DNA of 64,000 bases from Corynebacterium testudinoris (GCF_001021045.1 NZ_CP011545.1:372001-436000); one strand, 5' to 3'. Shown: positions 15,046 through 28,872, numbered from the stretch's first letter. Numbers and translations: made by a program. The notes: generated by a model from the sequence alone, not told the origin.

Positions 15046-15148
15046 CTTGCTCGGACTACTGATTCCCATTTGTTCAACCGGAGTGGTGATAGCGGGTTTT
15101 TCATTTATACTGCGGCGACTGATTGCGCTTTCGGTAGTTTCTGGCTAA

Positions 15149-15551
15149 GTCGTTGATGATTTATTTTATCCCTTTGGAGTTGGCTAGGAAGTTTTGACCT
15201 AGGCCAGGTCCACGTGCGCCTGGGCCACGAAGACGTTCTCGCACGTATGGTCCGACGGCTTAAGCCAAGAGAGTCAAGACAGGCAGCTCACGGAGTGTTG
15301 ACCTGGTGTTCTGCGAATTCCCCAAACAGGTCTCTGTTGGTGGGGACGATGGAGAAATGCGCCTGCGTCTGCTCAGCGCGGAGTATCCAGTTGGTGTCAG
15401 TGTTGCGACGTCGGTTTCCAGCGGTCGCTTGGTTTCCGTGACCATTCGCAACGGTGGTGTCACCATCGCATCGGCTTCTCAAGCCTCCATATCAACACGA
15501 CCGACACGGAGAGTGCTCGCTGCCCGTGGCCTGCCGGGTAACCTAGCGGGC
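15149..15551. other. Spacer before the DUF3068 gene, no gene supported
   Basis: Open frames on both strands have no family signature or good ribosome site. The DUF3068 frame stays open upstream to 15306, but that part does not look like a secreted-protein N-terminus. Palindromic CCTAGGCCAGG/CCTGGG sequence lies near 15199-15229. Confidence 0.4.
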
Positions 15552-16568
15552 ATGCTTGCGAAATCGCGTCTTGTCTCGGTCCTGCTGTTTGGCTTGGGCG
15601 TTGCCCTGGTCGTGGCTGGGTTGATTGCGCCGCGGTTTATTCATTTGGATGCGCGGATGTCGTTGGATTCGGGTAGTAGTACGTGGACGTTGACGGATGA
15701 GTCGGCGCAGTCGAGGCTGGTGGGGGACCCGGAGGGGCGGGTGGTGGATGCGCCGGTGAGTCGTCAGTTGCACATGGATATTCAGAATCCTTCTGATAAT
15801 GAGAAGGCGTCGCTGCGGGTGGGGGAGACGCTCATGCGTGATAGCCAGCAGGGGGATCTTGATCGGCTGATCAGTGCGGAGGTGTGGACGTTGAGTGTGG
15901 ATCGTCTCACTGGCGCGGTGGAGGGGCCGGCGGTGCTCAGTGATCAGTTGGCTAGTCCGGTCAGTGAGGTCACGATTGATGGCTATTGGTTGAAGTTCCC
16001 TTCTCAGGCGAAGGAGACGACCTACGAGGTTTTTGATCCGACTCTTCGCGCGACTCGTCCGGCAGCTTTCGTTGAGGAGCTGGAGATGGATGGGCGCACG
16101 GTGTATCGCTATCGCCAGGACATCGAGCGGGAGATGGTGGCGCAGTCGTTCGCTTCGCCGTTGAATACCACCACTTTTGACGGGGAGGGCGAGGATCCGC
16201 GCGGCTACCTTTTTCACTCGGTGACGCGGGACTTCTTTGTGGATATGGTCTCTGGGTTGGTCGTGGAGATCCGGGAGGATGTTGATGATTATTACGGAAC
16301 CGTCGATGGTGAGAAGCGGGAGCAGGTCTTGCTTTTCGACGGCCGCATGTCCCAAGCACAGATCGACTCTCACCTCGCCGAGGCGAGCAAGGTCCCTGAC
16401 CGCGGCTTCGCCGCGGCTATTCGCTGGGGTGTCGTCGGGGTGGGTGCTCTTCTGGCGCTCGCTGGGTTGCTGGGGTCGTTCCGGTCCCCGGCTCGTGTTG
16501 AACGGCGGGCTCTGCTAGAGTCCCCGCTGAATTCTTCCCACGACCCTGACGACACGCGTAAAAATTAG
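15552..16568 (+). CDS. DUF3068 (PorA-like) membrane-anchored envelope protein
   Basis: A 338-residue protein with an N-terminal membrane anchor (LVSVLLFGLGVALVVAGLIAP) and a large extracytoplasmic domain. A C-terminal helix (AIRWGVVGVGALLALAGLLG) and a short polar tail follow. This two-anchor plan with the ectodomain between is that of DUF3068 proteins, which are restricted to mycolate-containing actinobacteria. Their function is not established. ATG 15552 begins the hydrophobic anchor directly. In corynebacteria a gene of this type sits upstream of rpoB, as here. Confidence 0.75.
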   Translation: MLAKSRLVSVLLFGLGVALVVAGLIAPRFIHLDARMSLDSGSSTWTLTDESAQSRLVGDPEGRVVDAPVSRQLHMDIQNPSDNEKASLRVGETLMRDSQQGDLDRLISAEVWTLSVDRLTGAVEGPAVLSDQLASPVSEVTIDGYWLKFPSQAKETTYEVFDPTLRATRPAAFVEELEMDGRTVYRYRQDIEREMVAQSFASPLNTTTFDGEGEDPRGYLFHSVTRDFFVDMVSGLVVEIREDVDDYYGTVDGEKREQVLLFDGRMSQAQIDSHLAEASKVPDRGFAAAIRWGVVGVGALLALAGLLGSFRSPARVERRALLESPLNSSHDPDDTRKN

Positions 16569-16799
16569 GGCTTTACAAGTCGCGGATGATGGTATAGGCT
16601 ACTTTGTTGCGCTGGAATTCGTCTCTGGTAGGCATCTCAACCTTGATCGGATCGCTTGAAAAAGTCGATTTGACAAGGTGATTTTGTGCTACCTGGGGGC
16701 GCACATTCCACAGCAGACCGAATGCTAATTTTACCAGCGGATTCGACGATTGTTAGCCAGAGCAATCGCCACCCGCGTGAGGTGCTGGAAGGACCCATC

Positions 16800-19700
16800 T
16801 TGGCAGTCTCCCGCCAGACCAAGTCAGTGACCGACATCCCCGGAGCCCCGAAGCGATACTCTTTCGCTAAGATCTCCGCGCCCATCGAAGTTCCGGGTCT
16901 TCTTGACCTGCAGCGTGAATCCTTCGCGTGGCTGATCGGTACGCCCGAGTGGCGTGCCCGCCATCAGGAGGAGCGTGGGCCGGAAGCCCGCGTGACCAGT
17001 GGACTCGAGGATATTCTCGATGAGTTGTCGCCGATTCAGGACTACTCCGAGAACATGTCGTTGTCGCTGTCCGAGCCGCGCTTTGAGCCGGTGAAGAACT
17101 CTATTGATGAGTGCAAGGACAAAGACATTAACTACTCTGCGCCGCTGTATGTGACGGCAGAGTTCATTAACAATGAAACCCAAGAGATCAAGTCTCAGAC
17201 GGTGTTCATTGGTGATTTCCCGATGATGACGCCGAAGGGCACGTTCATCGTCAACGGCACGGAGCGTGTCGTGGTCTCTCAGCTCGTCCGTTCCCCGGGC
17301 GTCTACTTTGACCAGACGATCGACAAGTCTACGGAGCGACCCCTGCACTCGGTGAAGGTGATTCCTTCCCGCGGTGCGTGGCTCGAATTCGACGTCGATA
17401 AGCGAGACACCGTAGGTGTCCGCATTGACCGTAAGCGTCGCCAGCCGGTGACGGTGCTGCTCAAGGCCCTTGGTTGGACCACCGAGCAGATTCAGGAGCG
17501 ATTCGGCTTCTCTGAGATCATGATGTCCACCCTCGAGTCTGATGGTGTGGCCAACACCGATGAGGCTTTGCTGGAGATCTACCGCAAGCAGCGTCCGGGC
17601 GAGCAGCCCACGCGCGACCTTGCTCGTTCCCTGCTGGACAACTCGTTCTTCCGTGCGAAGCGCTACGACCTGGCTAAGGTGGGCCGCTACAAGGTCAACC
17701 GCAAGCTCGGCCTGGGCGGCGACCACGACGGTCTGATGACGCTGACCGAAGAGGACATTGCCACCACCCTGGAATACCTCGTTCGCCTGCACGTTGGTGA
17801 GCGTTCCATGACCTCCCCGACCGGTGAGATCATTCCGGTGGAGACCGACGACATCGACCACTTTGGTAACCGTCGTCTGCGCACCGTCGGTGAGCTGATT
17901 CAAAACCAGGTCCGCGTTGGCCTGTCCCGCATGGAGCGCGTCGTCCGCGAGCGCATGACCACGCAGGATGCTGAGTCGATCACCCCGACCTCGCTGATCA
18001 ACGTCCGTCCGGTCTCGGCCGCGATCCGTGAGTTCTTCGGTACCTCCCAGCTGTCCCAGTTCATGGACCAGAACAACTCGCTGTCGGGTCTGACCCACAA
18101 GCGTCGTCTGTCCGCACTGGGCCCGGGTGGCCTGTCCCGTGAGCGCGCTGGCATTGAGGTCCGCGACGTTCACCCGTCTCACTACGGCCGCATGTGCCCG
18201 ATTGAGACCCCGGAAGGCCCGAACATTGGCCTCATCGGTTCGCTCGCGTCTTACGCTCGGGTGAATGCTTTCGGATTCATTGAGACCCCGTACCTCAAGG
18301 TCGTTGAAGGCCGAGTGACCGACATCGTCGAGTACCTCACCGCCGACGAGGAGGATCGCTACGCCATTGCGCAGGCCTCTATCGAGCGCGACGCTGACGG
18401 CGTCATCACCGCTGACCGCATTGAGGTTCGCCTCAAGGACGGCGCTATCGGCGTGGTCACCGACGGTTACGGTGTGGACTACATCGACGTATCCCCGCGC
18501 CAGATGGTCTCTGTCGCTACCGCGATGATTCCGTTCCTCGAGCACGACGATGCAAACCGTGCCCTCATGGGCGCGAACATGCAGCGTCAGGCTGTGCCGC
18601 TGGTCCGCGCTGAAGCTCCGTACGTGGGCACCGGCATGGAAAAGCGCGCTGCTTACGATGCTGGCGATATGGTCATCACCCCGAAGGCTGGTGTGGTGGA
18701 AAATGTCTCGGCTGACGTCATCACCATCATGGACGATGAGGGCATCCGCGACACCTACCTGCTGCGCAAGTTCGAGCGCACCAACCAGGGCACGAGCTAC
18801 AACCAGACCCCGCTGGTCAACATGGGCGAGCGCGTCGAGGCTGGTCAGGTTATCGCCGACGGCCCCGGTACTCACAACGGTGAAATGTCCCTCGGCCGTA
18901 ACCTCCTGGTTGCGTTCATGCCGTGGGAAGGCCACAACTACGAGGACGCGATCATCCTCAACCAGCGTGTGGTGGAAGAGGACATCCTCACCTCCATCCA
19001 CATCGAGGAGCACGAGATCGATGCCCGCGACACCAAGCTCGGTGCCGAGGAAATCACTCGTGAGATCCCGAACGTCTCCGAAGATGTCCTGCGCGACCTC
19101 GACGACCGCGGCATTGTCCGCATCGGCGCCGACGTCCGCGCTGGCGACATCCTCGTCGGCAAGGTCACCCCGAAGGGCGAGACCGAGCTGACCCCGGAGG
19201 AGCGTTTGCTGCGCGCCATCTTCGGCGAGAAGGCCCGCGAGGTCCGCGACACCTCCATGAAGGTGCCGCACGGCGAAAACGGCAAGGTCATTGGTGTTCG
19301 TCGCTTCGCCCGCGAGGACGACGACGATCTGGCTCCCGGCGTGAACGAGATGATCCGCGTCTACGTGGCTCAGAAGCGCAAGATCCAGGACGGCGACAAG
19401 CTCGCCGGCCGCCACGGCAACAAGGGCGTCGTGGGCAAGATCCTCCCGCCGGAGGATATGCCGTTCATGGCCGACGGAACTCCCGTCGACATCATCTTGA
19501 ACACCCACGGTGTCCCGCGTCGTATGAACATCGGCCAGGTCCTGGAGATCCACCTCGGTTGGCTGGCAGCAGCCGGCTGGTCCGTGGATCCGGAGGATCC
19601 GAAGAACGCTGAGCTCATCAAGACCCTCCCCGAGGAGCTTTACGACGTCCCCGCCGGGTCGCTCACCGCGACCCCCGTCTTCGACGGTGCCACCAACGAA

Positions 19701-20285
19701 GAGCTCTCCGGCCTGCTGGCTAACTCCCGCCCGAACCGTGACGGCGACGTCATGGTCGACGAGACCGGCAAGACGATGCTCCTCGACGGTCGCTCTGGCG
19801 AGCCGTTCCCGTACCCCGTTTCGGTGGGCTACATGTACCTCCTCAAGCTCCACCACCTGGTGGACGAGAAGATCCACGCCCGCTCTACCGGCCCGTACTC
19901 CATGATCACCCAGCAGCCGCTCGGCGGTAAGGCCCAGTTCGGTGGCCAGCGCTTCGGTGAGATGGAGGTGTGGGCAATGCAGGCATATGGTGCTGCCTAC
20001 ACGCTGCAGGAGCTTCTGACCATCAAGTCCGATGACGTCGTCGGCCGTGTCAAGGTCTACGAGGCAATCGTTAAGGGCGAGAACATCCCGGACCCGGGTA
20101 TCCCCGAGTCCTTCAAGGTTCTCCTCAAGGAGCTGCAGTCCCTGTGCCTCAACGTGGAGGTTCTCTCCGCCGACGGCACCCCGATGGAACTGTCTGGTTC
20201 TGATGACGACGAGCTCGACTCCGCTGGATCCTCGCTGGGCATCAACCTGTCCCACGACGAGCGCTCCGACGCTGACGTCAGCTAA
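16800..20285 (+). CDS. rpoB: DNA-directed RNA polymerase subunit beta
   Basis: An 1161-residue subunit forming half of the polymerase cleft. The start is TTG 16800, with GGAAGG seven bases before; the product begins LAVSRQTKS as in mycobacterial RpoB. GTG 16782 is a possible alternative. Seen motifs are the rifampicin region ([34 protein letters not shown]), which carries the sensitive-type residues, and [20 protein letters not shown]. The C-terminal [24 protein letters not shown] block has Met in place of Leu. rpoC follows after 63 bases. Confidence 0.97.
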   Translation: MAVSRQTKSVTDIPGAPKRYSFAKISAPIEVPGLLDLQRESFAWLIGTPEWRARHQEERGPEARVTSGLEDILDELSPIQDYSENMSLSLSEPRFEPVKNSIDECKDKDINYSAPLYVTAEFINNETQEIKSQTVFIGDFPMMTPKGTFIVNGTERVVVSQLVRSPGVYFDQTIDKSTERPLHSVKVIPSRGAWLEFDVDKRDTVGVRIDRKRRQPVTVLLKALGWTTEQIQERFGFSEIMMSTLESDGVANTDEALLEIYRKQRPGEQPTRDLARSLLDNSFFRAKRYDLAKVGRYKVNRKLGLGGDHDGLMTLTEEDIATTLEYLVRLHVGERSMTSPTGEIIPVETDDIDHFGNRRLRTVGELIQNQVRVGLSRMERVVRERMTTQDAESITPTSLINVRPVSAAIREFFGTSQLSQFMDQNNSLSGLTHKRRLSALGPGGLSRERAGIEVRDVHPSHYGRMCPIETPEGPNIGLIGSLASYARVNAFGFIETPYLKVVEGRVTDIVEYLTADEEDRYAIAQASIERDADGVITADRIEVRLKDGAIGVVTDGYGVDYIDVSPRQMVSVATAMIPFLEHDDANRALMGANMQRQAVPLVRAEAPYVGTGMEKRAAYDAGDMVITPKAGVVENVSADVITIMDDEGIRDTYLLRKFERTNQGTSYNQTPLVNMGERVEAGQVIADGPGTHNGEMSLGRNLLVAFMPWEGHNYEDAIILNQRVVEEDILTSIHIEEHEIDARDTKLGAEEITREIPNVSEDVLRDLDDRGIVRIGADVRAGDILVGKVTPKGETELTPEERLLRAIFGEKAREVRDTSMKVPHGENGKVIGVRRFAREDDDDLAPGVNEMIRVYVAQKRKIQDGDKLAGRHGNKGVVGKILPPEDMPFMADGTPVDIILNTHGVPRRMNIGQVLEIHLGWLAAAGWSVDPEDPKNAELIKTLPEELYDVPAGSLTATPVFDGATNEELSGLLANSRPNRDGDVMVDETGKTMLLDGRSGEPFPYPVSVGYMYLLKLHHLVDEKIHARSTGPYSMITQQPLGGKAQFGGQRFGEMEVWAMQAYGAAYTLQELLTIKSDDVVGRVKVYEAIVKGENIPDPGIPESFKVLLKELQSLCLNVEVLSADGTPMELSGSDDDELDSAGSSLGINLSHDERSDADVS

Positions 20286-20348
20286 CAGACCACAATCGAC
20301 GATATTCGCCATTCAATCCCTCCCAGCCGGGAGGGGAAAGGGAGTTAC

Positions 20349-24359
<4,011 letters not shown>

Positions 24360-24400
24360 GAAGTCGCAGGCTTCTGGCATAGCCTGCATTCGGTCTGCTT

Positions 24401-24445
24401 AAGGCCCCACGGTTCCACTCCTTCGGGAGCGGGCCGTGGGGCCTT
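24401..24445 (+). terminator. rpoBC terminator
   Basis: AAGGCCCCACGG (24401-24412) pairs perfectly with CCGTGGGGCCTT (24434-24445), with a second small hairpin in the loop. TTGTCGTTG follows. GCAGGCT/AGCCTGC (24366-24387) forms a smaller hairpin before it. Confidence 0.8.
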
Positions 24446-24456
24446 GTCGTTGCGTG

Positions 24457-24525
24457 CCCACTGAGTCGGCGAAACCCGCACTTCTTAACAACTTGGCCGT
24501 TGTGGAAGTGCGGGTTGTGGGCTGC
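24457..24525. repeat. Palindromic repeat family A, copy 2
   Basis: It begins CCCACTGAGTCG like the copy at 445. AACCCGCACTTC (24473-24484) pairs perfectly with GAAGTGCGGGTT (24505-24516), with inner AACAAC/GTTGT pairing. The loop is shorter than in copy 1. Confidence 0.7.
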
Positions 24526-24534
24526 TCGCCTGTA

Positions 24535-24620
24535 GGCGTGATATCACCCTGTAGAAAGGGCACCTTTCAACTGTCCTCGCGGGACGAATCGGGGCCATCT
24601 CGACAGGGTGATATCACGCC
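24535..24620. repeat. 86-base element with perfect 18-base inverted ends
   Basis: GGCGTGATATCACCCTGT (24535-24552) is exactly complementary to 24603-24620. Each arm also holds the small palindrome GTGATATCAC. The interior does not code. No second copy is seen in this window. Confidence 0.65.
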
Positions 24621-24636
24621 AAGAGGGGGGAAGGAG

Positions 24637-25278
24637 CTACGTGGCCTTCCGGGGCTTGCGGACGACCGTTACCGAGCCCATGAGGCCCACGCCGGAAACA
24701 CGGATGACGGGGGCGTCGGCGGGGAGATCGTTCATCCGGGTGGTGACTCGTTTGCCAGTGGTGATGCCAAATCCGCCCATGATGCCCAGGCCGCTGCTGA
24801 CGACGCGGACATCCTCGGGAACGACGATCTCGATGCCGCCCATCACGGCGACCGCGACGATCTCAGTTTCCCGGGAGGTCAGGCGCGCGGAACGCAGATC
24901 GAGGTAGTTGCCGCCCATGACGGTGAGGGAGGTGTGCCGCGGCGCGCAGAGCCAGTCACCGGACTTTTCGTTGCCGCCCATCATGGACAGGGACATCTCG
25001 CTGCCACCGGATTCGCCGGTGACCTGGGTGGATGCCGGGGAGACGGCGCGGTGGGGGATGACGGCGGGCACAGCAGTATCGAGGACCACCGTGGGATCGG
25101 GGAAGAGATCCTCCAGAGGGGTGATCAATTCCTCGCGATACCGGCAGCGCCACACCTGCTCGGTGCGTTCGTCGAGCTCCGCGTAATCGATGCGGCCTTG
25201 GGCGAAAGCCTCGGAAAGCGCGGCAATGACCCGGTTGCGCTCGTCGTCGCTGGCGCGGATGTGAGGATTGTCGGTCAT
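24637..25278 (-). CDS. DUF1707 / LiaF-like domain protein
   Basis: A 213-residue protein. Residues about 6-50 are a DUF1707 domain (HIRASDDERNRVIAALSEAFAQGRIDYAELDERTEQVW), which resembles SHOCT modules. The second half has repeated MGGN/MGGI/MGGF turns (SLSMMGGNEKSGDW, LTVMGGNYLDLR, AVMGGIEIVVPEDV, GIMGGFGITTG), the beta-helix pattern of LiaF-type cell-wall-response proteins. No membrane segment is seen. ATG 25278 overlaps the nrdG stop by four bases, so it is the third gene of the nrdD-nrdG unit, an unexpected partner. Confidence 0.8.
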   Translation of the reverse strand: MTDNPHIRASDDERNRVIAALSEAFAQGRIDYAELDERTEQVWRCRYREELITPLEDLFPDPTVVLDTAVPAVIPHRAVSPASTQVTGESGGSEMSLSMMGGNEKSGDWLCAPRHTSLTVMGGNYLDLRSARLTSRETEIVAVAVMGGIEIVVPEDVRVVSSGLGIMGGFGITTGKRVTTRMNDLPADAPVIRVSGVGLMGSVTVVRKPRKAT

Positions 25279-25937
25279 GCCCTCGATACTACGGTCTTGT
25301 TTAGGTAGAAACCGGAGGCATCGCAGCCGCGGGCGGATTGCACGACGAGAGATGCACCGTAGTCGGCGACGCGTTCCTGCAGGTACGGCAGATGCGCTTC
25401 CAGCGCAGACCCCGGCCAGACCGTGGTCCGGACCTGCGTTTCGACGCCCGACGCTACTACCGCCGCCAGGGACTCCCACATTGCTTCCGCCACCCGCGGA
25501 GTGCAGCCGACCACCGGTGGCAGATCGAGCGGAAGCCCCTTAATGTCCAGGCCGATCCAGTCGGGCCTGGTCTCCGGGTCCGCCAGAAGACGTCGCAGGC
25601 GGTGGGGTGCGTAGCCACTGGTGTGCAGGCCGACCGGGAAGCCCAGCGCATGCGCGGCGCGGATGGCGGCGGGCAACGCTGGGGAACTCACGGGCTCGCC
25701 ACCCGAGATGACGAGGGCGTCGAGGAGGCCACGGCGGGCGTCGATAAGCTGGGTGACCTCGTGCCAGGAGACGGTGCCGGGACGAAACTGCTGAAGCTGT
25801 GGATTGTGGCAGTAGGTGCAGCGCAGTGGGCACCCTTGGGTGAATACTGTCGCCGTGAGGCGGCCGGGCCAATCGGTGGCGGAGAAGGGGATGAGGCCGG
25901 CGATGGGCAGGTCATTCGCGGAAATAGACGCGCTCAC
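25275..25937 (-). CDS. nrdG: Anaerobic ribonucleotide reductase activase NrdG
   Basis: A 220-residue radical-SAM enzyme that makes the glycyl radical on NrdD. The [4Fe-4S] motif CPLRCTYC has Cys36, Cys40 and Cys43. VISGGEPVSSPAL is the GGE SAM-binding motif, and GLHTSGYAP and DIKGLP follow as in activases. GTG 25937 is chosen because AAAGGCGAG precedes it. It overlaps the end of nrdD; a start at 25958 would add seven residues. It is translated with nrdD. Confidence 0.92.
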   Translation of the reverse strand: MSASISANDLPIAGLIPFSATDWPGRLTATVFTQGCPLRCTYCHNPQLQQFRPGTVSWHEVTQLIDARRGLLDALVISGGEPVSSPALPAAIRAAHALGFPVGLHTSGYAPHRLRRLLADPETRPDWIGLDIKGLPLDLPPVVGCTPRVAEAMWESLAAVVASGVETQVRTTVWPGSALEAHLPYLQERVADYGASLVVQSARGCDASGFYLNKTVVSRA

Positions 25938-27699
25938 GGAACTCGCCTTTCTTGCCAATATTGAAGCTCTGGACTGGCCGGAAGTAACCCATCACGCGGG
26001 TCCACATCTCGGTGGGCTCACCGCACAAGGGGCAGGTGGGGTGCTCGCCGGAGAGGTAGCCGTGGTCCTGGCAAATGCTAAACGTCGGCGTGATGGTGAG
26101 GTAGGGCAGGCGGAACGTCTCCAAGGAGCGCCGCACCAACGCCGCACACGCCTCGCCCGAGCTCATCGCGGCGCCCATGTAGAGATGGAGCACGGTGCCG
26201 CCGGTGTACTTGGCCTGCAGGTCCTCCTGGGCGGCGAGCGCGGCGAAGGGATCCGGGGTGTGCGCCACGGGCAGCTGGGAGGAGTTGGTGTAATAGGGCT
26301 CCTCGTCCGACCCAGCCTGAATGATGTCGGGGAAGCGCTTGCGGTCCTCCTTGGCCAGGCGGTAGGTCGCGCCCTCGGCGGGGGTGGCCTCCAGGTTGTA
26401 GAGGTGGCCGGTCTCCTCCTGGGCCGCCACCAACAGGGCGTTGAGGTGATCGAGCAAGCGCGCGACCTGCGCGTGACCCTGCGGATCGGTGAGGTCGTAA
26501 GCCCCGCGGGTGAAGTTGCGGATCATCTCATTGCAGCCATTGACGCCAATGGTGGAGAAATGATTGTCCAGGTTGGGCAGCCAGCGCTTCGTGTATGGGT
26601 AGAGACCGCGGTCGAGGGCCCCGGCTACGAAAGCCCGTCGTCGCTCCAGCGTATCGACGCCCAGTCGCACCAGCTCCGTTGCAGCCGCCAACAAGGCGGC
26701 TTCGTCCCCCGCGTGGACGTAGCCCAGGCGGGCGCAGTTGAGGGTGACCACCCCGATGGAACCCGTGAGCTCGGCGGAACCGAAGAGCCCGTTGCCGCGC
26801 TTGAGCAGCTCACGCAGGTCGAGTTGGAGGCGGCAGCACATCGAGCGGATCATGCCGGGATCGAGGTCGGAGTTGAGGAAATTCTGGAAGTAGGGCAGAC
26901 CGTAGCGGGCGGTCATGTCAAAGAGCGCCTGCGCATTGGGGCTATCCCAATCGAAATCGGGCGTGATGTTGTAGGTGGGGATGGGGAAGGTGAACGGGCG
27001 GCCCTCGGCGTCGCCGTCACCCATGACCTCGATGAATGCCCGGTTGATGAGGTCCATCTCGGCCTGCAGGTCCCCGTAAGTAAAGTCGACGGGTTCATTG
27101 CCGATGAAGGGGACCTGATCGCGGAGATCAGCCGGGCAGACCCAATCGAAGGTGAGGTTGGTGAAGGGGGTCTGCGTGCCCCAGCGGGAAGGGACGTTGA
27201 GGTTGAACACGAACTCCTGGAGGTACTGGCGCACCTGGTCGAACGTCAAGGAATCGAGACGGACGAAAGGTGCGAGATAGGTATCGAAGGAGGAAAACGC
27301 CTGCGCACCAGCCCACTCGTTTTGCAGGGTGCCGAAGAAATTGACAATCTGCCCGCAGACAGAAGAAAAGTGCCGGGGCGGGAGCGAGGACGTGGTGCCG
27401 GGGACACCGCCGAAGCCTTCCTCCAGTAGCTGGCGCAGGGACCAACCGGCGCAGTAGCCCGAGAGCATGTCGAGGTCATGGATGTGGAGGTCCCCGTCGC
27501 GGTGTGCGCGACCAGCGGCGGGGGAGAAGACATTGTCCAACCAGTAGTTCGCGGTGATGGCGCCGGCGGAGTTGAGGATCATTCCGCCGAGGGAATAGTC
27601 CTGGTTGGCGTTGGCGTTGACTCGCCAATCGGAGCGGTCGAGGTAGTTCTCGATGAGAGCGGATGGGTCGATGCGGTGGGAAGTCACGGCATCAACCAT
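25912..27699 (-). CDS. nrdD: Anaerobic (class III) ribonucleoside-triphosphate reductase
   Basis: A 595-residue enzyme that reduces NTPs to dNTPs without oxygen. Features seen are DLHIHDLDMLSGYCAGWSL, the active-site region CCRLQLDL, SIGVVTLNCARLGY and GVNGCNEMIRNF. The C-terminal zinc site uses CQDHGYLSGEHPTCPLCG, and the glycyl radical motif RVMGYFRPV is followed by GKKGEFRERVYF. There is no N-terminal ATP cone, so it is the short form. Its presence means DNA precursors can be made under anoxia. Two NrdR-like boxes lie upstream. It heads the operon nrdD-nrdG-DUF1707. Confidence 0.93.
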   Translation of the reverse strand: MVDAVTSHRIDPSALIENYLDRSDWRVNANANQDYSLGGMILNSAGAITANYWLDNVFSPAAGRAHRDGDLHIHDLDMLSGYCAGWSLRQLLEEGFGGVPGTTSSLPPRHFSSVCGQIVNFFGTLQNEWAGAQAFSSFDTYLAPFVRLDSLTFDQVRQYLQEFVFNLNVPSRWGTQTPFTNLTFDWVCPADLRDQVPFIGNEPVDFTYGDLQAEMDLINRAFIEVMGDGDAEGRPFTFPIPTYNITPDFDWDSPNAQALFDMTARYGLPYFQNFLNSDLDPGMIRSMCCRLQLDLRELLKRGNGLFGSAELTGSIGVVTLNCARLGYVHAGDEAALLAAATELVRLGVDTLERRRAFVAGALDRGLYPYTKRWLPNLDNHFSTIGVNGCNEMIRNFTRGAYDLTDPQGHAQVARLLDHLNALLVAAQEETGHLYNLEATPAEGATYRLAKEDRKRFPDIIQAGSDEEPYYTNSSQLPVAHTPDPFAALAAQEDLQAKYTGGTVLHLYMGAAMSSGEACAALVRRSLETFRLPYLTITPTFSICQDHGYLSGEHPTCPLCGEPTEMWTRVMGYFRPVQSFNIGKKGEFRERVYFRE

Positions 27700-27745
27700 A
27701 AGTTGGAATTACAGACCTGTAAGTAAATGTGACCGCGGCGATAGG

Positions 27746-27791
27746 CGCAACATCTGCCCATGGTGGTCTGCCGAACCACAACATGTTGTGG
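27746..27791 (-). promoter_or_regulatory. Pair of NrdR-like boxes upstream of nrdD
   Basis: CCACAACATGTTGTGG (27776-27791) is a perfect 16-base palindrome close to the CACAACAT...TTGTG form of actinobacterial NrdR boxes. A weaker match, GCGCAACATCTGCCCA (27746-27761), has its CAACAT core exactly 31 bases away. Tandem boxes three helical turns apart are the rule for NrdR. The pair ends about 50 bases from the nrdD start. Confidence 0.6.
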
Positions 27792-27843
27792 GTGGCGGGG
27801 TGGTGTCTAGGGGGAAGGGAGGAGTATCTTGCGCGTTCGCGTC

Positions 27844-28872
27844 TTACCCCTGAGTGGGGGAGGGGTGCCATTCGGCAAGGCGCTCACGCAACAAAGCACC
27901 CGATTCTCGGCTAGCTTGCCGGTTACCTTCGATGGTGCCGCCCAGCATAGTTTTCCAACTGGGGCCGATCGCGGCGGCCACATCCTCGGAGAATAGGTGG
28001 CCCGCGCCCGGGTAGACCACTGCCTCCAGCCGGGGATTGGTGGCCTCGAGGTTGCGGGCGGCTGTCGCTGCCTGCCACATGGCGTCCTGATCGCCGGCGA
28101 AAAGCAGGCCGTGCCCCGAGAAGCCGGACAGGTCGATACGGCTGGCCGGGTCGGCCGAAGCGGCCGCGGCCTCATACGTGGCCAAGTAGGACACGGGAAG
28201 GCCAAGGGCCATGCGGAACATCATCGGCCCCATGATCCGGAAGTCGGAAGGGAACGCGGCGAACGGCACCTCGGCGCCGCGCCAGGTGAAACTACTGGCT
28301 TGTTCCCGGCTATCAAAGCTGAGGCCGGAATACGTGTGGTCGCCGGGGGTGTAGAGGACGATGTTGTCGATCTCGGGATAGCGAGCGGCCAGGTTCGCCG
28401 TCAGTTCCGCGCCTTTCGACGTCCCGATGACAGTCAGCGGCCCGCCGGCCAGCTCCTCCCGGGCGTCAATCCAAGCGAGTGCCTCATCGAAGAAGTCGAG
28501 CGGGACCTGAGACAGAGTGCGCTGTTGGCCGTCCTGGCCAAAGAAGTACAGGGCTACGGCGTGGTAGCCCTGCTCGCTCAAGGCGCGGGCCTGGAAATCC
28601 GCCGCGCTACCCTCAGAACCGCCGAAGGTAATGATGGTGCCGGCATGTTGAGGCGCCGAGGGGGCGTAATAGATGCCGCGCAGGTAGTCACCTCTGACCT
28701 CTTCGCCACCGTGAGCGCGAAGAGTAGCTTCCAGATGCGTGGTCATTGAATTACCATCCCCCGATGGTATGGCGTAGCGGTGGAGGTTGTAAGCGCGGAC
28801 GCCCCAGAGGGTCAGCCCAAGAACGAGAGCAAACACGAGGAGTGCGCCGAGTATTTTTCCGGCCGTCTTCAT
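27844..28872 (-). CDS. Alpha/beta hydrolase, BAAT-like acyl-CoA thioesterase family
   Basis: A 342-residue protein with an N-terminal membrane helix (ILGALLVFALVLGLTLWGV), so it is anchored facing outwards. The hydrolase core has a nucleophile elbow GTSKGAE, an Asp in FAGDQDAMW and a His in GAGHLFSE. These match the C-terminal domain of bile-acid-CoA:amino acid acyltransferase-like thioesterases. The substrate is unknown. ATG 28872 follows GGGAG; ATG 28908 is an alternative. It is divergent from rpsL, and its 3-prime end is close to the nrdD promoter region. Confidence 0.75.
   Translation of the reverse strand: MKTAGKILGALLVFALVLGLTLWGVRAYNLHRYAIPSGDGNSMTTHLEATLRAHGGEEVRGDYLRGIYYAPSAPQHAGTIITFGGSEGSAADFQARALSEQGYHAVALYFFGQDGQQRTLSQVPLDFFDEALAWIDAREELAGGPLTVIGTSKGAELTANLAARYPEIDNIVLYTPGDHTYSGLSFDSREQASSFTWRGAEVPFAAFPSDFRIMGPMMFRMALGLPVSYLATYEAAAASADPASRIDLSGFSGHGLLFAGDQDAMWQAATAARNLEATNPRLEAVVYPGAGHLFSEDVAAAIGPSWKTMLGGTIEGNRQASRESGALLRERLAEWHPSPTQG

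Larger units (their letters stand above)
12559..15148 (+). pseudogene. Small membrane-protein gene split by an IS element
   Basis: ATG 12559 (GGAG six bases before) opens 99 codons that now end at a TAG (12856-12858) whose G is the first base of the IS. Removing the IS (12858-15042) and one CTA duplicate restores an open frame. Codon TAC forms across the junction and the frame continues as LLGLLIPICSTGVVIAG and on to TAA 15146-15148. The original product would have 133 residues and about four membrane helices. The DNA is less GC-rich than its surroundings, hinting at transfer. No family is recognised. Confidence 0.7.

Noticed and set aside
16824..20312. Minus-strand open frame of 1162 codons opposite rpoB
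   Set aside because: It is a mirror of rpoB codon use in GC-rich DNA; its composition (Leu/Val/Asp/His-rich) matches no protein and rpoB is certain.
25816..27429. Plus-strand open frame of 537 codons opposite nrdD
   Set aside because: nrdD motifs on the minus strand are unmistakable; the plus frame has shadow composition.
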